DNA from: Clostridiales bacterium
GTDB lineage: Bacteria; Bacillota; Clostridia; Oscillospirales; QAMX01
NCBI GenBank assembly: GCA_016285815.1
Contig: JAEERN010000003.1
Location: forward strand, 1 to 14,134
DNA length: 14,134 bases
Reading direction: 5' to 3'
Shown here: positions 7,363-14,035 of the stretch, in pieces
Numbering within the stretch: position 1 is the first letter of the stretch
How the letters are laid out: the number at the start of each line of letters is the position of its first letter
Position numbers and translations under genes: made by a program
Notes under the pieces: model-generated
What the model was told of the DNA's origin: nothing
The model's input: only the letters and a program-made list of their open reading frames with translations
Database searches by the model: none

Positions 7363-8867
7363 TTGCGGCGTCTCCTTGCAAACCAGATCACGAAGCCGAG
7401 CACCAGCAGCAGCACCGGGATCACGATCCCCAGCACGACCCACCACAGGGTGCCGTCGCGGGCGCTGATGTCCAGACGGGTGTTGGTCATCTGGATGGCG
7501 CGGACGGTGATGGTGTCGCTGCGCTCCGTGCCGTAGGCCAGCGAGTTGAGGAACAGGTTCAGACCGCCGACGTTGCTGCCGACGTACTCGTCGTCCACCA
7601 TGCGGGACGAGAACCAGAAGAAGCGGCTGGCCGCGCCCTCCGCGACCTCCTCTTCCACCAGCACGCCCAGCAGGAAGCCGCCGTCCGTGTCGCCCTCTTC
7701 CTTGTCATAGGTCGACGTATCGTCGGTGATGATCTTGGCATAGGCCCCGTCGGAGGTCTGCAGCAGCGTCTGGATCTTCAAAGACGAGCGATAGCTGTCC
7801 AGCGGCACGATGCCGTGGGCCAGCGGCGCATAGACCGTATAGCCGCCCTCGATGATGGGGGCCGTGATGGTGTGGTTGACCTTGTTGGCGATCAGATTGA
7901 AGGGATAGCCGCTGTAGTTGCCGGCGGTCTCCATCACCACGCCCTTGACCTGCTTCAGGCCGTAGGCCTCGCACAGGCGGGCGAAGGTGGGACAGGTCTC
8001 GGCGCTGTACGCCTGATCGGTCAGGAACACGATCGAGCCGCCCCGCTCCATGTACTGCATCAGCTTGCCGTACTCGTCCTCGGTCAGGTCCGAGGTGGGC
8101 TTGTTGATGATCACACAGTTGGCGTCTTCCGGCACCGCCTCCAGCGCGACAAGGCTCTTCTCGCCCTCCATGGGCACCACGCTGTAGTTTTCCCGGTCGG
8201 CGTAGGCCGTCGCCGTGTTCCCCAGCACGGCCTCGCCGTGGCCCCGCAGCAGGTACAGCACCGGAAGCTTGTTCGTCGTCACATAGTCCAGCGCGTTGAC
8301 CGCGGCGTTCTCGGCGCTGAACACGTCGTAGGGCACCACGGACTGGATCTGGTCCAGCGTGGCGTTGGGGTTCTGATAGTAGTACTGCAGCGCGTAGGTA
8401 TAGGCGTTCTGGCTCCACGTGAACATGCTGGTATAGTCCACGATGCGGTACCGCTTTTCGCTTTCAAAGATCAGGCTGTTGCGGTTGGGCTCGCTCTCGC
8501 CCTCTTTGACGAACCGCTCGATAAAGGTGGGGTCCCGGTCGGGCGAGACCGTCTTCACCGTGATGTTGGGGCTCAAAGCGGCGAACCGCTCGGCGAACTC
8601 CGCGATGGTGTTATAGTTGGAATTTCCGGTGTCGATCCAGTGATAGACGGTCACCGGCTCGCTGAGCCGCTCCGCCATGGTCCGGGTCTGTTCCGTAAAA
8701 TCATAGAGCTGGCTGGACGAAAGGTCCGGTGTGGTGATGCTGCCGGGCAGCAGCCCCAGCAGGACGTTCAGCGCCACGACGATGGCCACCGCCAGGATGC
8801 AGAGCCCCAGAGAATAGCTTCCCGCGCGAAGCGTCAGCTTCGACTTCTGTTCGTTCTTCGCTTTCAT
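7359..8867 (-). CDS. GldG-like ABC transporter auxiliary protein
   Basis: A 502-residue protein with a membrane segment at each end: LGLCILAVAIVVALNVLLGLL near the N-terminus and LGIVIPVLLLVLGFVIWFA followed by ARRRRK at the C-terminus. The central soluble domain has the GldG / ABC-transporter-auxiliary pattern. It begins DLSSSQLYDFTEQTRTMAERL, followed by VTVYHWID and NITVKTVSPDRDP, with LLRGHGEAVLG and NCVIINKPTSDLTEDEYGKL in the middle. In Bacteroidota, GldG works with GldA and GldF in gliding motility; in Clostridia the related systems have no established substrate. ATG 8867 is chosen: GGAGGT lies 7 bases upstream and the ATG overlaps the permease stop (TGATG). A GTG three codons upstream sits within the ribosome site. 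The stop overlaps the DUF4340 start, so all partners are coupled. Confidence 0.85.
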   Translation of the reverse strand: MKAKNEQKSKLTLRAGSYSLGLCILAVAIVVALNVLLGLLPGSITTPDLSSSQLYDFTEQTRTMAERLSEPVTVYHWIDTGNSNYNTIAEFAERFAALSPNITVKTVSPDRDPTFIERFVKEGESEPNRNSLIFESEKRYRIVDYTSMFTWSQNAYTYALQYYYQNPNATLDQIQSVVPYDVFSAENAAVNALDYVTTNKLPVLYLLRGHGEAVLGNTATAYADRENYSVVPMEGEKSLVALEAVPEDANCVIINKPTSDLTEDEYGKLMQYMERGGSIVFLTDQAYSAETCPTFARLCEAYGLKQVKGVVMETAGNYSGYPFNLIANKVNHTITAPIIEGGYTVYAPLAHGIVPLDSYRSSLKIQTLLQTSDGAYAKIITDDTSTYDKEEGDTDGGFLLGVLVEEEVAEGAASRFFWFSSRMVDDEYVGSNVGGLNLFLNSLAYGTERSDTITVRAIQMTNTRLDISARDGTLWWVVLGIVIPVLLLVLGFVIWFARRRRK

Positions 8868-9739
8868 CAGCTCCACCTCCGTTTTTCAAGAGACTGCACC
8901 GAGAGGAACAGGAAGAGGACCGTCACGCTGATAAAGTAGAAATACACCGTCAGGTCCACAAGCCCGTCGTACAGGATCCCCTCCAGCATCTGGAACACCG
9001 CGACGGCCCCCAGCATGGAGGTCAGCGCCGTCTCCAGGATGGTAGAGTCGACGAAGAAGATCACGAGGACGGCGGCCTCGAGGACGCCCGCGGCGATCAG
9101 CGCGGCGGGCCACGACTTGGTCATGATCTTGACCAGCAGCATCAGCAGCGCGGCGATGGCGGTGAACACGGCCAGCGAAGCGAAGGACGAGGACTCGACC
9201 AGACTGATGATGGAGGACATCAAAAGCCCCATCAGCACCACCGCGAAGGTGATGACCGCGGCGATGATCTGGCTGTCCGTCAGGGTGGAGACGAACAGGC
9301 CGATGCTGATCAGCATGGCCCCCAGCAGGAAGTACGCCAGGATCCCGGCGTAGGCCGTGGCGAAGTTGACCTCGCCGTAGGCCGAATAGAGCATCGGATA
9401 CAGGCAGAACAGCAGGCAGGGCACGCCGACGACGGTGAGCATGGCCAGATATTTGCCCAGCACGATCTCCGCCATGGAGACGGGCGACGTGAACAGCAGC
9501 TGGTCCGTGCGGCTTCGGGTCTCTTCCGCCATGGCCCGCATGGTCAGGACCGGGACCACCACCAGATAGGCCCAGATGCCGCCGTTGAGGCTGTACTCGA
9601 AGTTGGAAAGGCTGTAGGCGCCGCCCAGATTGTACACCCGCATGAAGATGCCGACCACCACCAGCATGAGCGCGATGAAGATGAAGCCCATCATGCCGGA
9701 GAACAGGATCTTCATTTCTTTTTTATAGATGCTGCTCAC
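8867..9739 (-). CDS. ABC-2 type permease, GldF-like
   Basis: A 290-residue integral membrane protein with about six hydrophobic segments. It begins MSSIYKKEMKILFSGMMGF, and GFIFIALMLVVVGIFM forms the first span. The motif VVPVLTMRAMAEETRSRTDQLLFTSPVSM, followed by VLGKYLAM, is characteristic of ABC-2/GldF permeases and lies in the cytoplasmic loop that meets the ATPase. It is the membrane channel of the neighbouring ATPase. The start is GTG 9739: GGAGG lies 7 bases upstream and the codon overlaps the ATPase stop in GTGA. An internal ATG (Met9) lacks such a site. The stop overlaps the next start by one base. The substrate is unknown. Confidence 0.9.
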   Translation of the reverse strand: MSSIYKKEMKILFSGMMGFIFIALMLVVVGIFMRVYNLGGAYSLSNFEYSLNGGIWAYLVVVPVLTMRAMAEETRSRTDQLLFTSPVSMAEIVLGKYLAMLTVVGVPCLLFCLYPMLYSAYGEVNFATAYAGILAYFLLGAMLISIGLFVSTLTDSQIIAAVITFAVVLMGLLMSSIISLVESSSFASLAVFTAIAALLMLLVKIMTKSWPAALIAAGVLEAAVLVIFFVDSTILETALTSMLGAVAVFQMLEGILYDGLVDLTVYFYFISVTVLFLFLSVQSLEKRRWS

Positions 9740-10803
9740 TGGTCGTCCTCCTCTCTTCCGGCGTCCGCGCCGGGCGCGGCCGCATTTTCCTCAGGCGCTT
9801 CACCGGGCTTGTCCTCCGCCGGCCCGCCGGGCCCGGCCCCGGCGTCCGCCGTCGGCTCGTCCGACTTGCCGCCGGTGGTGTACTCGATGAAGACGTCTTC
9901 CAGGCTGACGTTGGACTTGCTCATGGCCAGCACGGGGATCCGCGCCATGGCGAAGGCGTAGGACAGCTCTTCCCGCAGATCGAGCCCCGCTTCGTGCTCC
10001 AGCTTGATGTCGATGCAGCCCGGCTCGGCGGATTCGCGGAAGCCGATCTTGACCTTGTCGCCCGCCGCGCCGAGGATGACCGAGCGGGCGGCGGCCTGCT
10101 TGCCGCGGACCGTCATCAGCAGCACCTCGCGGTCGCGGGCGTTGCCAATGTTCTCCGTGGAGTTGTTGGCCTTGAGGCGGCCCTTGTCGATGATGATGAT
10201 GCTGTCGCAGATCTCTTCGATCTCCGAGAGGATGTGGCTGGACAGGATCACCGTGTGCTTCTTCTTCAGCGATTTGATCAGATCCCGGATCTCGATGATC
10301 TGGATGGGGTCCAGGCCCACCGTGGGCTCGTCCAGGATGATGATGTCCGGATCGCCGATCAGCGCCTGGGCCAGACCGACGCGCTGCTTATAGCCCTTGG
10401 ACAGGCTTCGGATCAGGCGGTCCTGCATTTTCTCCAGCCCCGTGCGCTTGACCGCGTCCTTGATCTGGGCGGCGCGCTTGGCCTTCGGCACGTGCTTCAG
10501 CCCCGCGCAGATCTCAAGGTACTCGCGCGGCGTCAGCTCCTGGTACAGCGGAGGCTGCTCCGGCAGATAGCCGATGCAGGCCTTGGCCTTTTTGGCGTCC
10601 CGGTAGATGTCGAACCCGTTGATGGTCACCGTGCCGGACGTGGCCGCGAGGTACCCCGTGATGATGTTCATCGTGGTGGACTTGCCCGCGCCGTTTGGCC
10701 CGAGGAAGCCGTAGATCTTGCCCGGCTCGATGGTGAAGCTGATGTCGTCCACCGCCTTCACGCCGCCGTTGTAGATCTTTGTCAGATGTTTAACCTCAAT
10801 CAA
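9736..10803 (-). CDS. ABC transporter ATP-binding protein, GldA/CcmA-like, with acidic Pro/Ala tail
   Basis: The ATPase of the Gld-type transporter, 355 residues. All ABC motifs are intact: Walker A GPNGAGKST (35-43), Q-loop near PEQPP, signature LSKGYKQ (134-140), Walker B IIILDEPTVGLDP (from 154), and switch His in LSSHILSE (about 190). A domain of about 75 residues after the ATPase core ends with LEDVFIEYT. A ~40-residue tail rich in Pro, Ala, Gly, Glu and Asp then follows (from about DEPTADAGAG to REEDDQ); it looks disordered and is not usual for the family. TTG 10803 is preferred because AGGGGG (10818-10813) then lies 9 bases upstream. TTG 10809, two codons earlier, would leave only 3 bases. 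It is the first gene of the operon, and its stop overlaps the permease start. Confidence 0.9.
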   Translation of the reverse strand: MIEVKHLTKIYNGGVKAVDDISFTIEPGKIYGFLGPNGAGKSTTMNIITGYLAATSGTVTINGFDIYRDAKKAKACIGYLPEQPPLYQELTPREYLEICAGLKHVPKAKRAAQIKDAVKRTGLEKMQDRLIRSLSKGYKQRVGLAQALIGDPDIIILDEPTVGLDPIQIIEIRDLIKSLKKKHTVILSSHILSEIEEICDSIIIIDKGRLKANNSTENIGNARDREVLLMTVRGKQAAARSVILGAAGDKVKIGFRESAEPGCIDIKLEHEAGLDLREELSYAFAMARIPVLAMSKSNVSLEDVFIEYTTGGKSDEPTADAGAGPGGPAEDKPGEAPEENAAAPGADAGREEDDQ

Positions 10804-10824
10804 AAACAACTACCCCCTGCAACG

Positions 10825-10841
10825 ACCGGCCGGCGGCCGGT
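10825..10841 (-). promoter_or_regulatory. GC-rich hairpin just before the ABC operon ribosome site
   Basis: ACCGGCC and GGCCGGT form a perfect 7-base-pair stem with a three-base loop. It ends 7 bases before the AGGGGG ribosome site of the ATPase gene on the minus strand. With no T-run it is not a terminator; it could affect access of ribosomes. The function is inferred only from position. Confidence 0.4.
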
Positions 10842-10873
10842 CCGAGAAATTCCGATCCCTCTTCGGCAATGAT

Positions 10874-10897
10874 ACACCGAAACGCCCGTTCCGGTGT
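10874..10897 (-). promoter_or_regulatory. Imperfect inverted repeat in the ABC operon leader
   Basis: ACACCG and CGGTGT flank a partly paired AAACG-CCC-GTTC core, giving an imperfect hairpin about 30-50 bases downstream of the predicted transcription start. It could be a repressor operator or an RNA leader stem; the sequence alone does not decide. Confidence 0.35.
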
Positions 10898-10932
10898 TTC
10901 CCAAGGGTAAAGCGATTGTAAACCCTTCGTAA

Positions 10933-10961
10933 ATTATAGCACGGACCGGGCCGAGATGCAA
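10933..10961 (-). promoter_or_regulatory. Promoter of the Gld-type ABC operon
   Basis: On the minus strand TTGCAT (10961-10956) and TATAAT (10938-10933) are separated by exactly 17 bases. The -10 is a perfect extended form, TGCTATAAT, which offsets the weak -35. The start point would be near 10926, giving a leader of about 120 bases that holds two hairpins. Confidence 0.7.
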
Positions 10962-11075
10962 GAGGGTCCCCGCCGGAACGGCTCTTTTTCCGCCCGCGCC
11001 GCGCGGAAAAAGCCGCGCTCCTCCGGGCCGGCCGCGTCGGCCGGCGCCGTCCCCGGCGGACCGGGCCGTGAAAAG

Positions 11076-11111
11076 GCGCCGCGGAGACGGCGTTTCCCGT
11101 CTCCGCGGCGC
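11076..11111 (-). terminator. Terminator of the SPFH gene
   Basis: A perfect 15-base-pair stem (GCGCCGCGGAGACGG at 11076-11090 with its complement at 11097-11111, six-base loop) starts 20 bases after the SPFH stop. On the minus strand it is followed by CCTTTTC. This is a convincing rho-independent terminator. Confidence 0.85.
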
Positions 11112-11130
11112 GGTCTTCCGTTTTCGCGTC

Positions 11131-12105
11131 TTACTGTTCTTCGTCGGCGGTCTCGAACCGCTCGCAGCACGGGTCCTCCGGCGCGGGGGCGGGGGCGTGG
11201 CTCCCCGCCGGGGTCGCGTCGCCCAGACCGGTGGTCTCGGAGAACAGCACGTTCCGGCTCACCGCCGAAACCACGTCCGTGGGGATGATGACCTTCGACG
11301 CCTGTCCGTCGGCCACCTTGGTCATGGCCTCGTACCGCTTCAGCTCCAGCACCGCCGGGGTGGGTCTGGCCTCCATCAGGGCGCGGAGACCGTCGGCCTC
11401 GGCCTGCTTCTGCAGCAGGATGGCCTTGGCCTCGCCCTCGGCCCGGGCGATGCGCGCGTCGCGCTCGCCCTCGGCGGCCAGGATCATGGCTCGCTTGTCG
11501 CCCTCGGCCCGGGTGATGGCCGCGGCCTTGTGGCCCTCGGCCTGCAGCAGGGTCTCGCGGCGGTCGCGCTCGGCCTTCATCTGCTTTTCCATGGCGTCCC
11601 GGATCTCCTTGGGCGGGATGATGTTTTTCAGCTCCACGCGGGTGACGCGGATGCCCCACTCGTCGGTGGCCTTGTCGATGATCTCCGTCATCTTCAGGTT
11701 GATGACGTCGCGGCTGGTCAGCGTGCCGTCCAGATCCAGCTCGCCGACGATGTTTCTCAGCGTGGTGGCGGTCAGGTTCTCCAGCGCGCTGATGGGGTTC
11801 ACCGCGCCGTAGGCGTACAGCTTGGCGTCGAACACGCGGAAATAGACCACCGAGTCGATCTGCATGGTAACGTTGTCCTTGGTGATGACCGGCTGGGGCG
11901 GCGCGTCGAGGATCTGTTCCATGAGCGTGATCTTCTTGGCGACCCGCTCGAAGAACGGGATCAGGATGTGGAAGCCCGCCTCCCAGGTCCGGCGGTACTT
12001 GCCGAGAAACTCGGTCACGTACTCGTGCGCCTGGGGCACGATGCGGATGGAGCAGATCAGGATCAGCAGCACCACCGCGGCCAGGCCGATAAAGAAGTAT
12101 TCCAT
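11131..12105 (-). CDS. SPFH/band-7 (stomatin/prohibitin-like) membrane protein
   Basis: A 324-residue membrane-anchored protein. MEYFFIGLAAVVLLILICSIRIVPQAHEYV gives one N-terminal membrane segment joined to the SPFH domain. Domain landmarks are LGKYRRTWEAGFHILIPF, TKDNVTMQIDSVVYFRV, ENLTATTLRNIVGELDLD and WGIRVTRVELKNIIPP. Then comes a charged coiled coil built from repeated AEG units (from about residue 185), a typical stomatin/paraslipin feature. The tail is Pro/Ala-rich and ends EDPCCERFETADEEQ. SPFH proteins oligomerise in membrane microdomains and often pair with a membrane protease or NfeD; no such partner gene lies next to it here. ATG 12105 is preceded by GGGAGG 7 bases upstream. The frame runs open much further upstream, but that part is antisense to the divergent gene and is not coding. 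It has its own promoter and terminator. Confidence 0.93.
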   Translation of the reverse strand: MEYFFIGLAAVVLLILICSIRIVPQAHEYVTEFLGKYRRTWEAGFHILIPFFERVAKKITLMEQILDAPPQPVITKDNVTMQIDSVVYFRVFDAKLYAYGAVNPISALENLTATTLRNIVGELDLDGTLTSRDVINLKMTEIIDKATDEWGIRVTRVELKNIIPPKEIRDAMEKQMKAERDRRETLLQAEGHKAAAITRAEGDKRAMILAAEGERDARIARAEGEAKAILLQKQAEADGLRALMEARPTPAVLELKRYEAMTKVADGQASKVIIPTDVVSAVSRNVLFSETTGLGDATPAGSHAPAPAPEDPCCERFETADEEQ

Positions 12106-12136
12106 ACGTTTCCCTCCCTGTTGTGGTTTCGCCTTC

Positions 12137-12165
12137 ATTATAGCAGACTCCCCCTGCCCCGTCAA
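12137..12165 (-). promoter_or_regulatory. Promoter of the SPFH gene
   Basis: On the minus strand TTGACG (12165-12160) and TATAAT (12142-12137) are 17 bases apart, and the -10 is extended (TGCTATAAT). This is the best promoter match on the minus strand in this window. Its -35 overlaps the left arm of the adjacent hairpin. It gives a short leader of about 25 bases before the SPFH start. Confidence 0.85.
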
Positions 12166-12208
12166 GCCCCCGCCCGCGGACGCGAAAAGCCGCCGCAGGC
12201 GGGGGCTT
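12164..12208 (+). terminator. Terminator-like hairpin between two divergent promoters
   Basis: AAGCCCCCGCC (12164-12174) and GGCGGGGGCTT (12198-12208) form an 11-base-pair stem, with a further GCGG/CCGC pairing inside. On the plus strand it is followed by TTCTCTT. It has the form of a + strand terminator, but no + strand gene precedes it. It may block antisense transcription coming through the SPFH gene, or act as a shared regulatory site. Confidence 0.5.
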
Positions 12209-12213
12209 TTCTC

Positions 12214-12242
12214 TTGAAATGCCCCCGCCGCTGTGGTATAAT
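12214..12242 (+). promoter_or_regulatory. Promoter of the DUF4380 gene
   Basis: TTGAAA (12214-12219) and TATAAT (12237-12242) are separated by 17 bases. The start point would be near 12249, about 40 bases before the start codon. The -35 lies six bases right of the hairpin stem that also touches the divergent SPFH promoter. Confidence 0.85.
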
Positions 12243-12291
12243 GGACGGGAAGAGAACTCTTAAAAAACGATGCGTTCGGAGGTCGCCGCCC

Positions 12292-13230
12292 ATGTCTGTT
12301 TCCATCTGCGAAAAGCTGTACCCCCCCTTCGGAAAGGTCCTCGTCCTCGAAAACGAGCTGGCCGAGCTGGCCGTCACGCTGGACTTCGGCCCGCATATCA
12401 TCCGCTTTGCCCGCCGCGGCGGGGAAAACCTCTTCTTCGAGGACCGCGAGGCCGCCAACGTCAACTGCGGTCCGGTCTACGACAAGTACTACAAAAAAGG
12501 CGCCTACTGGCGCAACTACGGCGGCCACCGCGTCTGGCTCTCGCCCGAAAGCGAGCCGCGCACCTATTACCCCGTCAACGACCCCGTCTCGTACGCCGTC
12601 AACGGGAACACGGTCACCTTCATCCCGCCGGAGCAGGTTGAAAACGGCGTCCAGCTGACCCTGACCGTCACGCTGGAGGAGAACGACAGCGTGGCCCAGA
12701 TCTCCTCCGCCGCGGTGAACACCTCGGACCTGCCGCAGACCTTCGGCATCTGGAACATCACCGTCATGCGCGCGGGCGGCCTCGGCCTCATGCCGCTGAA
12801 CACCCGCCCCTCCGGCCTGCTCCACAACCGCACCATGTCCTTCTGGAGCTATACCGACATGACCGATCCCCGCGTGACCTGGGGCCGCGAGCTGGTCTCG
12901 GTGGCCCAGGACCCCGCCTCCGACCACCCGTTCAAGATCGGCGTCCCCGCCGAGCGGGGCTGGCTGGCCTATCTCCGGAACGGCGACCTGTTCGTCAAGC
13001 GGTTCCCCTTCTTCCCGGACACGCCGTATCCGGACGGCGGCTGCTCGGCGGAGCTGTACACCAACCCCGCCATCCTCGAGCTGGAAAGCCTGGGCCGCCT
13101 CGCCCCGGTCAGCCCCGGCGACTGCGTCACCTCGTCGGAGCTGTGGAGCATCACGCCCGGCGTCCCCGCCGTCCCCGCCGGCGACATGGCCGCGCTGGAA
13201 AAGCTGGTGGCCGACTATATCGAAGAATGA
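12292..13230 (+). CDS. DUF4380 protein (galactose-mutarotase-like fold)
   Basis: A 312-residue soluble protein with no signal peptide. The N-terminal pattern ENELAELAVTLDFGPHIIRF, then GGENLFFED, then YGGHRVWLSPES matches DUF4380 proteins, which share the beta-sandwich fold of aldose-1-epimerases (galactose mutarotase). The stretch VTLTVTLEENDSVAQISSAAVNTSDLPQTFGIWNITVMRAGG and the late segment AERGWLAYLRNGDLFVKRFPF fit the same family. The family's substrate is not established; a carbohydrate-binding or epimerase-like role is inferred only from the fold, and the mutarotase catalytic residues are not clearly placed. ATG 12292 is chosen because GGAGGT (12278-12283) lies 8 bases upstream and a strong promoter ends at 12242. 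The frame is open upstream, but that part is antisense to the SPFH gene. A terminator follows 18 bases after the stop. Confidence 0.75.
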   Translation: MSVSICEKLYPPFGKVLVLENELAELAVTLDFGPHIIRFARRGGENLFFEDREAANVNCGPVYDKYYKKGAYWRNYGGHRVWLSPESEPRTYYPVNDPVSYAVNGNTVTFIPPEQVENGVQLTLTVTLEENDSVAQISSAAVNTSDLPQTFGIWNITVMRAGGLGLMPLNTRPSGLLHNRTMSFWSYTDMTDPRVTWGRELVSVAQDPASDHPFKIGVPAERGWLAYLRNGDLFVKRFPFFPDTPYPDGGCSAELYTNPAILELESLGRLAPVSPGDCVTSSELWSITPGVPAVPAGDMAALEKLVADYIEE

Positions 13231-13248
13231 CGCGCGTTTTTCCCCCCC

Positions 13249-13275
13249 GGCCCGCGGGCGCTCTGCCCGCGGGCC
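13249..13275 (+). terminator. Terminator of the DUF4380 gene
   Basis: An 11-base-pair perfect stem (GGCCCGCGGGC at 13249-13259 and its complement at 13265-13275, loop GCTCT) is followed by GTTCTTCTG. It starts 18 bases after the stop codon. The T-tract is moderate. Confidence 0.75.
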
Positions 13276-13319
13276 GTTCTTCTGACGGACAGGGTTCACA
13301 ATTTTTTTATAAACCGCGG

Positions 13320-13348
13320 TTGCCTTTTCGTGCAGTCTATGCTACAAT
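13320..13348 (+). promoter_or_regulatory. Promoter of the small P-loop gene
   Basis: TTGCCT (13320-13325) and TACAAT (13343-13348) are 17 bases apart, with an extended -10 (TGCTACAAT). An AT-rich stretch containing a seven-T run (13303-13309) lies just upstream and could act as an UP-like element. The start would be near 13355. Confidence 0.7.
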
Positions 13349-13390
13349 AGAGACACGACCGAAATCAAGAATAGATCGGGGGAGATCCAC

Positions 13391-13801
13391 ATGATCAAAT
13401 GCATCGTCGGCCTGAAGGGCCACGGAAAGACCAAACAGCTCATCGAGATGGTCAACGAGGCCGTTGAAAACGCCCACGGCAGCGTCATCTGTATAGAAAA
13501 AAGCCCCAAGCTCACCTACGACATCAGTCACAAGTGCCGCCTGATCGACACCGTCGATTACCGGATCACCAGCTTCCAGAGCTTTTACGGTTTCCTCTGC
13601 GGACTCTACGCCCAGAACTATGACATCACCTCTGTCTTCATCGACAGTCTCTATAAGATCGTGGAAAACACCGACCCCGTCGTCGCGGTGGAGTTTTTCG
13701 AAAACCTCGAGGCGCTCTCCCGGACCACCGGCGTGAACTTCGTCATCACCATCAGCGCCGAACCGGACACGCTGCCCGAAGGCGTGCGGCAGTACATCTG
13801 A
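13391..13801 (+). CDS. Small P-loop ATP-binding protein of unknown role
   Basis: A 136-residue cytoplasmic protein starting MIKCIVGLKGHGKTKQLIE. GLKGHGKT (residues 7-14) is a clear Walker A motif directly after the first beta-strand. SVFIDSLYKIV provides a Walker B-like strand ending in Asp85, and FVITISAE a later strand. This is a compact P-loop fold, but much of a usual ATPase domain is absent. From memory, similar short proteins occur in Clostridia under loose names such as PilT-like; I would not assign motility. GGGGGAG (13378-13384) lies 6 bases before the ATG. It stands alone with its own promoter and a strong terminator. Its GC is about 55% in a line I counted, below its neighbours. 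It could be a nucleotide-binding regulator; the function is unknown. Confidence 0.85.
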   Translation: MIKCIVGLKGHGKTKQLIEMVNEAVENAHGSVICIEKSPKLTYDISHKCRLIDTVDYRITSFQSFYGFLCGLYAQNYDITSVFIDSLYKIVENTDPVVAVEFFENLEALSRTTGVNFVITISAEPDTLPEGVRQYI

Positions 13802-13851
13802 GGCCTTCGCCGCCTCCGCCCCGCGCTTTGTTTCGCTCCTTTTCTCTTTGC

Positions 13852-13896
13852 GCTCCGCGCCGTCCGATCCGATTCGGCCGCGCGGAGCCTTTTTTT
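13852..13896 (+). terminator. Strong rho-independent terminator after the P-loop gene
   Basis: GCTCCGCGC (13852-13860) pairs with GCGCGGAGC (13880-13888), with an inner CCGA/TCGG pairing, followed by a run of seven T (13890-13896). It lies about 50 bases after the stop. Confidence 0.9.
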
Positions 13897-13942
13897 GCCT
13901 CGCCGGCGAAAAACGATACGCGCCGCCCTTCGAAAAAACGCC

Positions 13943-13971
13943 TTGACTTTTCTCCCCGCGATCCATATAAT
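13943..13971 (+). promoter_or_regulatory. Strong promoter for a transcript leaving the window
   Basis: TTGACT (13943-13948) and a perfect TATAAT (13966-13971) are 17 bases apart in AT-rich surroundings. It has no open reading frame with a ribosome site after it within the window, so it drives a leader or RNA gene continuing past 14134. Confidence 0.8.
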
Positions 13972-14006
13972 AATGCAATTTACATTAATTTTCTTTTTTC
14001 GCGCAT

Positions 14007-14035
14007 TGTTGCACTCTCTTTGGAAAAGTGCAACA
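14007..14035 (+). promoter_or_regulatory. Dyad TGTTGCACT-N11-AGTGCAACA in a leader
   Basis: A perfect 9-base inverted repeat around an 11-base loop (CTCTTTGGAAA) lies about 30 bases after the predicted start point. The loop resembles the CTCTTTGAAAA boxA element of ribosomal RNA leaders in Firmicutes. It may be an operator, a leader stem or an antitermination site; the choice cannot be made here. Confidence 0.45.

Larger units (their letters stand above)
10804..11130. other. Intergenic region between the SPFH gene and the ABC operon
   Basis: About 330 non-coding bases. Read on the minus strand it holds the SPFH terminator (11111-11076) and a cluster of small GC-rich palindromes between about 10984 and 11045. 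These include CTTTTTCCGC/GCGGAAAAAG, GCGCGG/CCGCGC and GCCGGC/GCCGGC. The ABC promoter and its structured leader follow. Short open frames here have no ribosome sites and look random. Confidence 0.6.

Noticed and set aside
7363..7446. N-terminal extension of the DUF4340 protein
   Set aside because: It lies inside the GldG gene and reads as Arg/Gly-rich shadow; the coupled ATG at 7362 is better supported.
11380..11570. Repeated GCCCTCGGCC-like units
   Set aside because: These are codons of the AEG repeats in the SPFH coiled coil, not a DNA repeat or CRISPR array.
11068..12291. Long + strand frame joining the SPFH region to the DUF4380 gene
   Set aside because: The upstream part is the shadow of the SPFH gene. 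Promoter, ribosome site and family alignment all place the start at 12292.
12106..13299. Upstream extension of the SPFH frame on the minus strand
   Set aside because: The extension is antisense to the DUF4380 gene. The real start at 12105 has a ribosome site and a strong promoter directly upstream.
5654..13343. Shared 12-mer GCAGTCTATGCT at 5654 and 13332
   Set aside because: A 12-base match is expected a few times by chance in a window of this size.
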